The notes: generated by a model not told the origin, from the letters alone. A stretch of DNA of 64,000 nt from JAHBNG01 sp039028975 (GCA_039028975.1 JBCCHB010000021.1:62001-126000), one strand, 5' to 3'. Numbered from the stretch's first letter, positions 1 to 8,877 are shown. A program made the numbers and translations.

Positions 1-276
1 AATAGACATCATTTTTGTCTTTGGCAGGGACAAATATTTTTCGCTCCAATCCAAGTAATTGATAGAGTCCCACATCTTGATTCTCACAGAAGATGATATA
101 TTTGTCTTGAAACAAAGCAGAAAGTATATCAATAGGCACAGCAATATCGACGTTTTCCCATTCCCATTTGCACCGACAAGAAGCACTAATTTTGGTGGAT
201 TCTCCAAACCAGATAGATCTAGCGTTAGCTCAGTAAAGCGCTTGAAATTTTCGAGTTTTAGAGTCTTAATATACAT
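1..276 (-). pseudogene. AAA (RecF/OLD-like) ATPase gene, broken, 3' part outside window
   Basis: Reading down from an ATG at 276 gives MYIKTLKLENFKRF followed by a P-loop, GANGNGKTS (about 146-174), the usual start of SMC/RecF/OLD-type AAA ATPases. After the P-loop this frame gives an unlikely hydrophobic, Cys/Leu-rich stretch. A different minus-strand frame from about 151 down to 1 reads smoothly as VDIAVPIDILSALFQDKYII, then FCENQDVGLYQLLG and VFVPAKDKNDVY-like residues. That resembles the C-terminal TOPRIM/DUF4435-type part of the same class of ATPase. The N-terminus therefore appears joined, out of frame, to a distal part of the gene, with the middle lost. The gene lies 4 nt downstream of the MazG-like stop, on the same strand. 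The rest is outside the window. Confidence is good for the ATPase start and moderate for the deletion and frameshift. Confidence 0.6.
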
Positions 277-280
277 GGTC

Positions 281-601
281 TTACAGTTCGCTGCTTATAT
301 TTGCTTCCAACTCATCCATTGTCTGCAAAAACGCCTTTTCCAGATCGATCTCATACTCGCGTGCTAGAGTCAAAACTGACCATAGACAGTCTGCTAATTC
401 ATGCTGGAGTTTATCCCACACATCAGGGATATCTCGCACCCCATTCATGGCTTGGACCAGCTTCACCAGATCGCCTACATCGCCGACAAATCCCAAGGCA
501 ATCTCTTCATCCGTCCACGTTCGTCCATAGCGTTGCTTTTCCATGGCGGCGTATTGCTGACGAATCTCATTGGCACGTTGAGTGAGTTGGGCAAATTCCA
601 T
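281..601 (-). CDS. MazG-like nucleotide pyrophosphohydrolase
   Basis: The product has 106 residues from MEFAQLTQRA. I chose ATG 601 because the extra 20 residues upstream come from the repeat-rich spacer and look non-coding. The protein is all-helical, with WTDEEIALGFVGDVGDLVKLV and then HELADCLWSVL. These correspond to the two helices of MazG/dUTPase-like all-alpha NTP pyrophosphatases, where an E-x-x-E helix and an E-x-x-D helix bind Mg2+. The second motif (ELAD) is clear; the first has Asp in place of one Glu. The family hydrolyses non-canonical or excess NTPs to NMP and PPi, often as house-cleaning or in stress and toxin contexts. The length suits the small single-domain type. It is followed 4 nt later by the broken ATPase. 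The exact substrate cannot be read from sequence. Confidence 0.75.
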   Translation of the reverse strand: MEFAQLTQRANEIRQQYAAMEKQRYGRTWTDEEIALGFVGDVGDLVKLVQAMNGVRDIPDVWDKLQHELADCLWSVLTLAREYEIDLEKAFLQTMDELEANISSEL

Positions 602-640
602 AAATATTGAGCCTTCGAGCTTAGCGCCCTTGAGAAAGAG

Positions 641-870
641 AGGCTTTTCACAGAGATTCACTGAGCCAGAAAAAGAGGTTCACCGAGATTATGTTTACTC
701 TTGCCTCTTCTCTGTGTTACGAAACGGTACAAACTGCGCCATGCGCGAAGATGTCGAGCATTTCACAGAGATTCACAGAGCCAAGATTGAGATTCTCAGA
801 GTTTTTTCTCTTGTATCCTCTTCCTCAGTGTATCTCTGTGCCTCCTCAGTGTGCCTCTGTGAAATTTTGA
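641..870. repeat. CACAGAG-rich degenerate intergenic repeats
   Basis: The 602-898 spacer holds no convincing gene. It carries two direct copies of TTTCACAGAGATTCACxGAGCC (about 645-666 and 761-782). Several inverted relatives follow (CAGTGTATCTCTGTG and CAGTGTGCCTCTGTG, 826-862), and a CTCTTCTCTGTGTTA copy lies near 705-719. Such CACAGAG arrays are frequent degenerate intergenic repeats, and the mixed orientation could fold. I see no clear promoter in it. Confidence 0.6.
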
Positions 871-898
871 CTGTGGCATTATAACGATGTGATAGCTG

Positions 899-2071
899 TT
901 AAATGTGGAAACTTGCCTCAAACGTCGGATCCATGATGGCCGGCCGATTCATGGTGAAGTCACCAATCGGATATTGGGTCTGTCCATCAATCGCCAGTTC
1001 ACTCAGGATCTTGCCCATAAGGCTAGAAAATTTGTAGACGTGACCTGCCCCATTACAGATGATAATCTGTGGATGCTCCGGGTGGTGATCGACCACGAAG
1101 TCTCGATCTTTAGGCATAGTGTACAGGCAGGTCTTGGTATAGAGTTTGGGTCCGATAAAGCCAGGGATATACTTGCCCAGCCAGTCGGTTAGCTGCTTCT
1201 CTTTTTCAGGATCCCCTTCGAAGGTACGTGTATCGGTTGTGACGGCAGCGCCCGATGCGTCAATTGCGCCTTTGGTCGCCACTTCGCCATAGACAGGAAA
1301 GCCGTAATAGACATGTTCGCTGTGGTTGATAAAGATGGGGAAGCGACCTACTGCGAACTCTTTGAGGTTGGGCGTGGCGTAATAAGTGACCTGCTCTTGG
1401 GTTACGGTCAGGCTAAAGTTCAGGTTAATCGCTTCGAGCACGCTATCCATCCACGCACCGGCCGTGATAACCAGCTTTTTGCAGGTGAAGGTGCCGCGGT
1501 TGGTGACGACGTCAACGCCGCCATCAAACGGTTTGAGATCGGTCACTTGGGCGTTGTCCAGAATGGTTGCGCCGTGATAGCGTGCCGTAGCAACATGGGC
1601 GGCATTGCCCCTGGCCGCATCCGCGATTCCCGTCTTCTCCTGCCAGAGGGCGTCTACTTCTTGGTCAAACTTAAATTGGGGATAGCGGTGCATCACCTCA
1701 TCCGCGCCAAAGCGCTCATAAGGAATGTCGGCGGCATCCATTGCATCCGCATAGACCTGAACATCTGTCGCATAGGATGAATCAGCGTCGGCCCATTCGA
1801 TGCTGCCCGTGTTGGTCACCACATTGACAGCAGACTCTTCTTCCAGTGTTTCCCATGCTTCGTAAGTATGGGGGGTCAAAGCTGTATACTTGGCATCATG
1901 ATAGGTTAGCCGGATGATGCGCGAGTGATCTTGGGAACCGCCGTTGTGATGTCCCAGTTCAAACTGCTCCAGGCCAAGCACATCTGCGCCAGCGCGACGG
2001 GATAGCCAGTAGGCGGCACCACTACCGACGCCGCCACAGCCGAGGACAATGTAATCGTAATTTGTTTTCAT
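899..2071 (-). CDS. Monomeric sarcosine oxidase / N-methyl-amino-acid oxidase
   Basis: The product has 390 residues from ATG 2071, where MKTNYDYIVLGCGGVGSG begins the FAD Rossmann motif; the 41 residues upstream are spacer translation. It belongs to the MSOX/N-methyltryptophan oxidase (DAO) family, which oxidises sarcosine (or another N-methyl amine) with O2 to glycine, formaldehyde and H2O2. The covalent-flavin cysteine falls at residue 315 in TKTCLYTMPKDRDFVVDHHP. This is the same number as the flavinylated Cys315 I recall for Bacillus MSOX, and the length also matches. ICNGAGHVYKFSS near the C-terminus is the usual second FAD contact. Together with the dimethylglycine-dehydrogenase-like gene upstream it would complete demethylation to glycine. 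Sarcosine as substrate is inferred from context; N-methyltryptophan or pipecolate remain possible. Confidence 0.85.
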   Translation of the reverse strand: MKTNYDYIVLGCGGVGSGAAYWLSRRAGADVLGLEQFELGHHNGGSQDHSRIIRLTYHDAKYTALTPHTYEAWETLEEESAVNVVTNTGSIEWADADSSYATDVQVYADAMDAADIPYERFGADEVMHRYPQFKFDQEVDALWQEKTGIADAARGNAAHVATARYHGATILDNAQVTDLKPFDGGVDVVTNRGTFTCKKLVITAGAWMDSVLEAINLNFSLTVTQEQVTYYATPNLKEFAVGRFPIFINHSEHVYYGFPVYGEVATKGAIDASGAAVTTDTRTFEGDPEKEKQLTDWLGKYIPGFIGPKLYTKTCLYTMPKDRDFVVDHHPEHPQIIICNGAGHVYKFSSLMGKILSELAIDGQTQYPIGDFTMNRPAIMDPTFEASFHI

Positions 2072-2114
2072 GGAATTAGATCTTATAGTGATTGAGGAGG
2101 AATCTGTATATTTC

Positions 2115-2191
2115 GCCAGAAAAGTCTTGCCCCGACGTATGTCGAATCTACTCTGGATAATACCGAAAAGTGAGGACAGAACTTTTCTGGC
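2115..2191. repeat. Inverted repeat upstream of the sarcosine oxidase gene
   Basis: GCCAGAAAAGT at 2115-2125 is the exact reverse complement of ACTTTTCTGGC at 2181-2191, an 11-bp perfect inverted repeat around a 55-nt spacer. It lies in the 5' leader of the sarcosine oxidase gene (start 2071) and could be a leader structure or a pair of operator half-sites. No function is assigned. Confidence 0.45.
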
Positions 2192-2208
2192 CATCTATAT
2201 ATAGTTGT

Positions 2209-2259
2209 GTATGAAAGGCACAATACATTAAAACTTAAAAAGTGTTGTGCTTTTCATAC
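2209..2259. other. Hairpin between Uma2 gene and sarcosine oxidase gene
   Basis: GTATGAAAGGCACAA (2209-2223) pairs with TTGTGCTTTTCATAC (2245-2259), 14 of 15 bp, across a 21-nt A/T-rich loop. It starts 18 nt downstream of the Uma2 stop on the minus strand. No T-tract follows, so it is a weak candidate terminator, an mRNA-stabilising hairpin or a small palindromic repeat. Confidence 0.45.
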
Positions 2260-2276
2260 TGATTGCTAGATAACCT

Positions 2277-3131
2277 CTATATTTCGTCAGGATCGATACC
2301 AAGCTCGCGGAATTTCGCTTCCATTCGCGCATTCTTATCCATCAGTCGTTCAGCGCGTTGAGCTTCTTGTTCTGCGCGTTGAGCTTCTTGTTCAGCGCGT
2401 TGAGCTTCTTGTTCTGCTCGTTGAGCTTCTTGTGCAGCGCGTTCTTGAGCGGTAGGGATCAGGTTACCTTCTAAATCCCAAATCCGTAGCCATGGCGCTT
2501 TTACATTTTTGTATGTTCCATGCCAAATGCCAAACTCGATACTGAGATCTGGAATCTCGAAGTGCTTACGCTTATTGGGTTTCATGAGCTTAAAGCCGTT
2601 CCCATTTAGCACATAGAATTCAAGTTCGCCCGTGAAACCAAAGAAGATTCCATAATATCCAGGACGAATGACCTGTTCGTAGACCCAGAACTTACCCGTT
2701 TTTTCAGTCTTGTCCCTCTCTTCGATGCCATCTCCCGATACAAATTCCAAGACCAAATGAGGCCGTTGATGTTCCTGCCACATGACATAAGAGCGGCGGA
2801 GCTTGCCATCAAGCAACGGTGGTACGTTTGGGACATAATACCAATCAGGAGATTCAGCACCCCGATAGGCTGGTTCATCGGGTTCGGTCAACCGCCAATA
2901 GATACCACTATCCTGACCGATTGCGAAATTGCCATCAGGGTGAAGTTCTTCTAATATCGGCCATATAGACTCGGTTAATAAGACACTTTGAGGATGTTCT
3001 TGAAAATTCTTCACAATGGTTCCATCCGAATCAGGGAGTTCAGTGTGATCAGGCAATCTATCGGGTAGCCCCAGTTCTTCACGAAGTCGCTGGTACTCAA
3101 CCCGTTTGTCATCTGCAACTTTTTCGGCCAT
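2277..3131 (-). CDS. Uma2-family (DUF820, PD-(D/E)xK-like) protein with coiled-coil tail
   Basis: The product has 284 residues from ATG 3131, which is preceded by a strong GAGGAGGT about 10 nt upstream. A longer open frame to 3473 runs into the neighbouring gene and has no such site. The core (about 50-230) shows SPDWYYVPN and HLVLEFVSGDGIEERD, the acidic strands of the Uma2/DUF820 restriction-endonuclease-like fold common in Cyanobacteria and Chloroflexota. The end is a heptad-like run of four EAQRAEQ units, a charged coiled coil, ending in MEAKFRELGIDPDEI. Biological roles of this family are not settled. It sits between the dimethylglycine-dehydrogenase-like gene (110 nt upstream) and the sarcosine oxidase gene, with no evident functional link to demethylation. 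Confidence 0.8.
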   Translation of the reverse strand: MAEKVADDKRVEYQRLREELGLPDRLPDHTELPDSDGTIVKNFQEHPQSVLLTESIWPILEELHPDGNFAIGQDSGIYWRLTEPDEPAYRGAESPDWYYVPNVPPLLDGKLRRSYVMWQEHQRPHLVLEFVSGDGIEERDKTEKTGKFWVYEQVIRPGYYGIFFGFTGELEFYVLNGNGFKLMKPNKRKHFEIPDLSIEFGIWHGTYKNVKAPWLRIWDLEGNLIPTAQERAAQEAQRAEQEAQRAEQEAQRAEQEAQRAERLMDKNARMEAKFRELGIDPDEI

Positions 3132-3240
3132 AAGGTTATCTACCTCCTCATCATCAAGGGGAATAGCACATTCAAACTTTTGCTCTATTCTACCAGAACG
3201 CTGGCTTTGAGTCACCCTCTGGTCAGTGCTACCGTATTCC

Positions 3241-5763
3241 CTATATCCGCATTCGCTTATTCTCAGGATCAAAGAGTGATGTACTGCCTCCATCGGCCAC
3301 GACAACAGTGACAGGATAGTGTTCAGCCATATATTCGACCAGCAATTTGGTGCCAACTTTGGCGTGCTCACGCGGGAGGTACGCAAGCAGGATGTGCTTG
3401 CCCAAAGAAGGACCACTGCCTGCTGTTGTGACATAGGACATGCGACCATGGCTGTCCCGAATGCCTTGGCCATCCAGCGTTAGGATCGGCTCTCTACCCA
3501 GCATATAACGCTTAACACCAGATGCCGACGTGTGATCATCGACCGTAAGCGTACAGAGCACCGTCGCAGGGCCTTCTTCGCGCACTTTAAGATAGGCTTC
3601 CTTACCGATAAAGTTCTGCTTCTTAACCTTAGGTCGGGTCAATCCTGCTTCAACGGGGTTATACTCACATTCTAACTCGGTGCCCATTAGGCGATAGCCC
3701 TTTTCAAGACGACCGGTAACGCCATAGACGCCAATGCCAGCAGGGACGACACCGTGGGCTTGCCCTGCTTCCCAGAGCGTATCCCATAGCTTAAGCCCAT
3801 TCTCAACGGGGGCGTAGATCTCCCAGCCCAAGTCCCCTACGTAGGAGATGCGCATCATGGTTGTGCGAACCGTGCCGATGGTGACTTCTCTGACAGCACC
3901 GTAGGGGAAACCCTCATTGGACATATCATCTTCCGTGACAGATTGAACAACGTCGCGGGCTTTCGGACCCCAGAGACCAATGGTGCAGATAGCCGAGCTG
4001 CGATCCTCAAAGTGAACAGAACCATCTTCGGGCAGGTGGCTCTTAAACCAGTGCTTATCGCGACCCCAGTCTGCACCGCCCGTGATGATGCGGAAGCGGT
4101 TCTTCTCCAAACGCATAATGGTCAGATCCGAACGGAAGCCACCCCTGGGATCGAGTATCGGCGTGTAGACGGCCCGCCCCACCTTGACGTTCATCTGGTT
4201 CATGGCCATCTTCTGCATGTAATCGAGCGCACCAGGGCCAGAAACTTCGAAGACGGCAAAGGCTGTCAGGTCGATCATGGCGGCTCGCTTGCGCATGGCC
4301 AGGTGTTCGGCATTGATGATGGACGACCACCAGCGAGCATCCCACTCGTGCTCTCTATCCATCACCTGAGCACCAAACTCATCGAGCAATTTGGCATTCG
4401 ACTCATACCATTGGGGACGCTCCCAACCAGCAGTTTCAAAGAAGACTGCGCCTAATTCCTTCTCTCGCGCATAAAAGGGGCTAACCCGAGCATTGCGGTT
4501 GGAGGACCATTGTTCAGCTGGATGCACAATGCCATACGTCTTGATAAAGCCCTCAGATGTGCGGGCATTGACGTGGAACTTGGACCGAGCGTGGTCGGCA
4601 AAGCGGGCAATGTCCGACGAGTGAGGGTCAATTTCAGAGCAGCCATGAGTCATCCACTCGGCGATGAGCCGTCCCACACCAGGGCCTTCCTTAATCCAGA
4701 CTGCCGCGGCAGACCAGAGCTTCTTCACTTCCACAGTCTCGCCCAAAATCGGTGCACCGTCGGGCGTTAGTGATAACAGGCCGTTGATGGCATAGCGCAC
4801 ACCCACCTTGTCATCACCCAGAATCTCCGGCATTAGCTCCAGTGCCTGTTCCATCTGGGGATCAAAATCATCTTCGGTAAAGGGCATCTCAGTCGGAGAG
4901 AGAGAGGCCTCTTCAATGGAGGGAATCTCATCCGGCTCCATCAAGATCGCCCTGTGGGCATAGGAGCCAACTTCCATGTCGCTGCCGTGTTGACGCTCGT
5001 AGCAGAAGGTGTCCATGTCCCGCACGATTGGGTATTCGATCTCGCCGACAGTCTTTTCGAAGAGGGGAATGGAGCCAACGCTGATCATTTGGTGGACGGC
5101 TGGCGTCAGCGGGATGGTGGCACCTGCCATTTTGGCAATCCGAGGACTCCAGACGCCACAGGCGATAATTACATACTCAGCCTCAATGGTTCCTTTTTCC
5201 GTCTCCACGCTTTTGATCTGGCCGTCTTCTACGCCCAGATCATAGATTTCCGTATTAGCAAAGACTTGCAGAACGCCCTTCTCCATGCCGTATTCACGCA
5301 TGATGGTGCCAGCCCGCAGCGAATCGACCACGCCTACAGAGGGGGTGTGCCATCCACCGACAATCACACTCTCATCGATAAATGGAACCAGTTCCTTAAC
5401 CCGCTCCACCGAAATCAGTTCCGACTCGATGCCCCAGGACTTGGCAGTAGCGCAGCGGCGGCGCAGTTCCTCCATACGCTCCTCGGTGCGGGCCACCTCA
5501 ATGCCGCCACACTCTGTGAAGACGCCTAATTCCTTGTATTGCTTCATGCTGTCTAGAGTGAGCATGGCCATCTCTTTGGAGTGATCCACAGGGAAGATGA
5601 AATTGGATGCATGACCCGTTGAGCCGCCGGGGTTAGGTAGGGGGCCTTTATCCACAATGACCATGTCGGACCAGCCTAACTTGGCTAAATGGTAGGCAAC
5701 ACAGTTGCCCACGATGCCAGCGCCAATGATGACAACTTTGGCCTTTGTCGGAAAATCACTCAT
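3241..5763 (-). CDS. FAD-dependent oxidoreductase fused to GcvT aminomethyltransferase (dimethylglycine/sarcosine dehydrogenase family)
   Basis: The product has 840 residues. ATG 5763 is preceded by GGAG 9 nt upstream. Residues 8-40 form the FAD Rossmann motif (VVIIGAGIVGNCVAYHLAKLG). GGSTGHASN has His51 at the position of the histidyl-FAD link of DMGDH and related enzymes. The DAO-type oxidase domain runs to about 400. A linker follows (about 400-480), then a GcvT folate-binding domain (about 490-840) with YVGDLGWEIY and PAGIGVYGVTGRLEKGYRLMG. The family oxidatively demethylates dimethylglycine or sarcosine and passes the C1 unit to tetrahydrofolate as methylene-THF. It stands between the DddP-like gene upstream and the sarcosine oxidase downstream, so a dimethylglycine-to-sarcosine step is the simplest role. 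Substrate is inferred, not shown. Confidence 0.85.
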   Translation of the reverse strand: MSDFPTKAKVVIIGAGIVGNCVAYHLAKLGWSDMVIVDKGPLPNPGGSTGHASNFIFPVDHSKEMAMLTLDSMKQYKELGVFTECGGIEVARTEERMEELRRRCATAKSWGIESELISVERVKELVPFIDESVIVGGWHTPSVGVVDSLRAGTIMREYGMEKGVLQVFANTEIYDLGVEDGQIKSVETEKGTIEAEYVIIACGVWSPRIAKMAGATIPLTPAVHQMISVGSIPLFEKTVGEIEYPIVRDMDTFCYERQHGSDMEVGSYAHRAILMEPDEIPSIEEASLSPTEMPFTEDDFDPQMEQALELMPEILGDDKVGVRYAINGLLSLTPDGAPILGETVEVKKLWSAAAVWIKEGPGVGRLIAEWMTHGCSEIDPHSSDIARFADHARSKFHVNARTSEGFIKTYGIVHPAEQWSSNRNARVSPFYAREKELGAVFFETAGWERPQWYESNAKLLDEFGAQVMDREHEWDARWWSSIINAEHLAMRKRAAMIDLTAFAVFEVSGPGALDYMQKMAMNQMNVKVGRAVYTPILDPRGGFRSDLTIMRLEKNRFRIITGGADWGRDKHWFKSHLPEDGSVHFEDRSSAICTIGLWGPKARDVVQSVTEDDMSNEGFPYGAVREVTIGTVRTTMMRISYVGDLGWEIYAPVENGLKLWDTLWEAGQAHGVVPAGIGVYGVTGRLEKGYRLMGTELECEYNPVEAGLTRPKVKKQNFIGKEAYLKVREEGPATVLCTLTVDDHTSASGVKRYMLGREPILTLDGQGIRDSHGRMSYVTTAGSGPSLGKHILLAYLPREHAKVGTKLLVEYMAEHYPVTVVVADGGSTSLFDPENKRMRI

Positions 5764-5808
5764 TTTTTAATCTCCAATATAATTCAGTTGTTTCAGTTTT
5801 TAGCATTC

Positions 5809-5893
5809 TATACCCAGCTCCGTTTGAAAACACGAGCTTAGTCACTCTGGTAGAGCATCGGAAAACTCCTGTTTTCAAAACAACCGCAGTATA
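5809..5893. repeat. Dispersed 85-bp palindromic repeat, copy A
   Basis: This copy begins TATACCCAGCTCCGTTTGAA and ends TTTTCAAAACAACCGCAGTATA. The two ends are imperfect inverted repeats (TATACT..G.....TTTGAAAAC). Related copies occur at 20659-20745, 21050-21100 (inverted, partial), 41558-41642, 46274-46304 (internally deleted) and 54848-54933. It fills most of the 148-nt gap between the DddP-like gene and the dimethylglycine-dehydrogenase-like gene. Confidence 0.8.
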
Positions 5894-5911
5894 ATTTTGA
5901 AATTTTGTGTT

Positions 5912-7270
5912 TTATCTACCAAACAACCCATCAATGGGATACAACGACAGCACCTCACATCCATCTTTGGTAATTCGCACCTGCTCCTCCAACTTGACCC
6001 CCTCGTGGCCACCCACGCGCCCAATGTAGCTCTCAACGCAAAGGCACATATTCTCTTCAAGCACGCCGTCGTAGCCGCTGGCTTCATAGTCTTCCTTGTA
6101 GGAGATAGAGGGATACTCATCACATAGCCCTACACCGTGGTAGAGCACCGAGTAACGATTACCTATGTATGCTTCGGGCAGACTCATGGCCCGTTCCGTT
6201 AATTCCTTAAAAGAGACACCGGCCTTAAGAATGCTGGTGTTACGTTGGATCTGCTCAAGGGCCATCTCGTAGAGCGCTTTCTGCTCACCGGTTGGCGTTC
6301 CTTCACCACAGATCCAAGCGCGGGAAATATCGCAGCAGTAGCCGTAAGGGCCAATCAAATCTGTGTCAAAAGCCATGATGTCACCTTCTTCTATCTCTCG
6401 GCTGCTTGACTCATGAAACCACGGATTGGTCCGGGGACCAGAGGCGAGAAGACGGGTCTCGATCCATTCGCCGCCTCGGGCGATATTTTCGGCGTGGAGG
6501 TAGGACCACAGCCGATTCTCAGAGACACCAGGCACCAAGTGTTTGCGCATAATGTCCATGCTTGTTTCACACGCGGCAATAGAGCAACGCATGGCCTTAA
6601 TCTCTTCGTCGCTCTTGATGGCCCGCGCCAATTCCATGATCTCTTCGCCATTAAAGGTGTGGATACCACTTCGCTCCAGATAGCGAATTCCTTCTGCATT
6701 GGCTCGGTCTAGCGCAACACGATAATTTCCACTTTTCTGATTCCCGCCCCCATATTGCCTAATCAGATCAATCAAATCGGCGGCCCAGGCTTCGGCTCGC
6801 TCTTCGTAGCGAGGGCCAACACCCATGTAGTAGTAGGCTTTGGCATGGCGGACTTCATCGATCAGGTCCAAGTGTTCACTCAGGTGACCACAGCCGTGGA
6901 AGTCAAAGAGAATGACTGGCCCATCGGTGGCAATAAAGCAGTAGCGAACGGCGTTGTGCATACACCAGATCTGCATATTCGTGGTGTCCGTGGCGTAGCG
7001 AACATTGAGCGGATCCGAAAGGATAATGCCAGCATAGTCAAATTCGCGCAGTTTCTGTCGAATGCGTTCTAGTCGGTATCGGCGGACGGCATCCATATCA
7101 GGCAGTTCGAGTCCCTTCTCTTGCCACTCGGAGATGGCCAATCGACCCGGCCCCAAGTCACTGAGAGAAAGGCTCTGGGCATACTCCAACGCCTCCTGGG
7201 AGGGTGACTGCATGGGACTGATTTTGGTGCGATGGCGTCCAAAGGGCCGCGGATCCATAGTAGCCGTCAT
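5912..7270 (-). CDS. dddP: DddP-like dimethylsulfoniopropionate lyase (M24 metallopeptidase fold)
   Basis: The product has 452 residues. Its ATG (7270) overlaps the mttB stop as ATGA, so the two are probably translationally coupled. It has the M24 pita-bread fold but follows DddP closely: RYATDTTNMQIW, ARGGEWIETRLLASGPRTNP, FDTDLIGPYGYCCDISRAW, LYHGVGLCDEYP, CVESYIG and VKLEEQV. The metal ligands I recall for Ruegeria DddP (D295, D297, D307, H371, E406, E421) and its catalytic Y366 and D377 all occur here at a constant +7 offset: D302, D304, D314, H378, E413, E428, Y373, D384. DddP cleaves DMSP to dimethylsulfide and acrylate. The alternative is a creatinase/ectoine-hydrolase or Xaa-Pro peptidase relative. 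The numbering comes from memory, so I rate lyase activity as likely, not proven. Confidence 0.7.
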   Translation of the reverse strand: MTATMDPRPFGRHRTKISPMQSPSQEALEYAQSLSLSDLGPGRLAISEWQEKGLELPDMDAVRRYRLERIRQKLREFDYAGIILSDPLNVRYATDTTNMQIWCMHNAVRYCFIATDGPVILFDFHGCGHLSEHLDLIDEVRHAKAYYYMGVGPRYEERAEAWAADLIDLIRQYGGGNQKSGNYRVALDRANAEGIRYLERSGIHTFNGEEIMELARAIKSDEEIKAMRCSIAACETSMDIMRKHLVPGVSENRLWSYLHAENIARGGEWIETRLLASGPRTNPWFHESSSREIEEGDIMAFDTDLIGPYGYCCDISRAWICGEGTPTGEQKALYEMALEQIQRNTSILKAGVSFKELTERAMSLPEAYIGNRYSVLYHGVGLCDEYPSISYKEDYEASGYDGVLEENMCLCVESYIGRVGGHEGVKLEEQVRITKDGCEVLSLYPIDGLFGR

Positions 7271-8805
7271 GATTGTGGAAATCCTTCCTCTCGTTTGCGC
7301 TCTTGCATAAAGGCGAGCAAAGCAGATTCCTTAGATGAGTCCAATTCAGGGGCCTCATATGCGGCGAGCATGGCCTTCCACTTCTGATTGGCCAGAGCGA
7401 CTGTATCCTTGCTACCATTCAGCTCCCATGTTTCAAAGGGGTCATAATCCATAACCTCGGCACGGTGGAAGGCGGTCCGAAAGTTGCGCATGGTGTGTTG
7501 GGTACCCAGGAAGTGACCACCAGCCTCCACTTCCTCAAACGCGTCAACCGCAAAGCCTTCATCCGAGAAGTCGATCCCTTGGGCCCATTTGTGATACATG
7601 CCCAGCAGTTCGTTATCGATGACAAATTTTTCGTAGCCAGATGCCAGCCCGCTTTCCAGCCAGCCAGCCGAATGCAGAATAAAGTTGGTTTGGGCCTGAA
7701 CCGCAGGCATCATGGTTTGCACAGACTCATAACCTGATTGGGCGTCGGGTAACTTTGAGGAGGTAAAGGTACCACCAGTACGGAAAGGCAGATTGTATCG
7801 TTGTGCCAGTTGAGCAGTCGAAAGAATCGTTAGCTGACTCTCTGGCGAACCAAAGACGGTGGCTCCGCTCTGCAAATCCAGATTGGTCATAAACGAACCA
7901 TAGACCACAGGACAGCCCGGTTCGATCATCTGTACCAGGGCAATGCCCGAAAGGGCCTCAGCATTCTGCAAAGCCAACGTACCGGCAATGGCTGCTGGTG
8001 ACATGGCCCCAGCCATCAGAAAAGGGGTAATGATCATAGCCTGCCGTGCCCGAGCGTAGACCTTCATACAGCCCAACATGCGATCATCGTGCCGTCGCGG
8101 GCTGCTAATATTGATAAGGGAGGTCATAGCCGGGTTCTCTCGGATTGTCTCTTTGCCAAAGAGAATCTCACACATGGTAACGCTATCAGCCGCGTTCCAT
8201 GGTTCGGTGACAGAACCCATAAAGGGCTTGTCACTATATTTCATATGAGCAAAGAGCATGTCCAGGTGGCGGGTGGGCACAGGCTCATCGTTGGGTTCAC
8301 AGACAGTTCCGCCAGAGTGATGAAGGTAGGGGCTCATGTAGGTCAGTTTGACAAAGTTGTGGAAATCCTCAAGTGTCCCTTCGCGACGTCCCCGATCGGC
8401 ATCATAGACAAAAGGCGGTCCGTAGACCGGAGCAAAGATGGAACGGTTGCCACCGAAGATAACATTATTTTCGGGATTATGGGCAATCTGGGTATATTCG
8501 CTGGGAGCCTTACCAATGTATTCCATGAGCAAGGCCTCGTCCAGATAGACAATGTCCCCCTCAACCCTGGCCCCGTGAGAAGCAAGAATCTCTCTGCACT
8601 CCTCATCATAGAAGGCAATTCCCTGCTGGGAGAGAATGCGCATAGAGCGATCATGAACCAGTTTGATTTGATCTTCTGTAATCAAATTAAACCGTGGCAC
8701 ATTATAGGCGATCTGCTTGACCTTGGGTAGAGATGATTTATCGGCTCGTCTTTCTCTGCGTCGTTCTCGCCGCGCGGTTCGCTCAGTCGGTTCTGCGCTT
8801 GTCAT
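7267..8805 (-). CDS. Trimethylamine methyltransferase (MttB) superfamily protein, non-pyrrolysine
   Basis: The product has 512 residues. I prefer ATG 8805 (GGAG 11 nt upstream) over the in-frame GTG at 8814, which sits only 2 nt from that site. After a basic N-terminus (RRERRRERRADKS) comes the MttB TIM barrel: HDRSMRILSQQGIAF, YGPPFVYD, HHSGGTVCEPND, PFMGSVTEPW, then AQSGYESVQTMMPAVQAQTN and HSAGWLESGLASGYEKFV. No in-frame TAG interrupts the gene, so there is no pyrrolysine. It belongs with homologues such as the glycine-betaine methyltransferase MtgB, which move a methyl group to a corrinoid protein. No corrinoid carrier or reactivase is in the window. With the dimethylglycine and sarcosine oxidising enzymes downstream, glycine betaine is a reasonable substrate; a DMSP-related one is also conceivable. 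Confidence 0.8.
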   Translation of the reverse strand: MTSAEPTERTARRERRRERRADKSSLPKVKQIAYNVPRFNLITEDQIKLVHDRSMRILSQQGIAFYDEECREILASHGARVEGDIVYLDEALLMEYIGKAPSEYTQIAHNPENNVIFGGNRSIFAPVYGPPFVYDADRGRREGTLEDFHNFVKLTYMSPYLHHSGGTVCEPNDEPVPTRHLDMLFAHMKYSDKPFMGSVTEPWNAADSVTMCEILFGKETIRENPAMTSLINISSPRRHDDRMLGCMKVYARARQAMIITPFLMAGAMSPAAIAGTLALQNAEALSGIALVQMIEPGCPVVYGSFMTNLDLQSGATVFGSPESQLTILSTAQLAQRYNLPFRTGGTFTSSKLPDAQSGYESVQTMMPAVQAQTNFILHSAGWLESGLASGYEKFVIDNELLGMYHKWAQGIDFSDEGFAVDAFEEVEAGGHFLGTQHTMRNFRTAFHRAEVMDYDPFETWELNGSKDTVALANQKWKAMLAAYEAPELDSSKESALLAFMQERKREEGFPQS

Positions 8806-8877
8806 GAGATTCACTGCTCCTGATTAAGAGAATTCAATAAAGTAACTTTAACTTTGCTTAGCTCTACACCTAAAATA

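Noticed and set aside
1313..1780. 155-codon plus-strand ORF over the sarcosine oxidase gene
   Set aside because: Shadow frame antisense to a well-conserved enzyme; similar antisense frames over the other large genes were also dropped.
2209..2259. Firm call of an intrinsic terminator after the Uma2 gene
   Set aside because: The stem is good but no T-tract follows on the minus strand, so it is listed only as a hairpin.
3132..3473. N-terminal extension of the Uma2 protein to 3473
   Set aside because: It lies antisense-free but within the DMGDH-like coding end on the same strand, looks non-coding, and a strong GAGGAGGT site precedes ATG 3131.
7267..8805. Pyrrolysine-containing MttB
   Set aside because: The reading frame has no internal TAG; it is an ordinary non-Pyl superfamily member.
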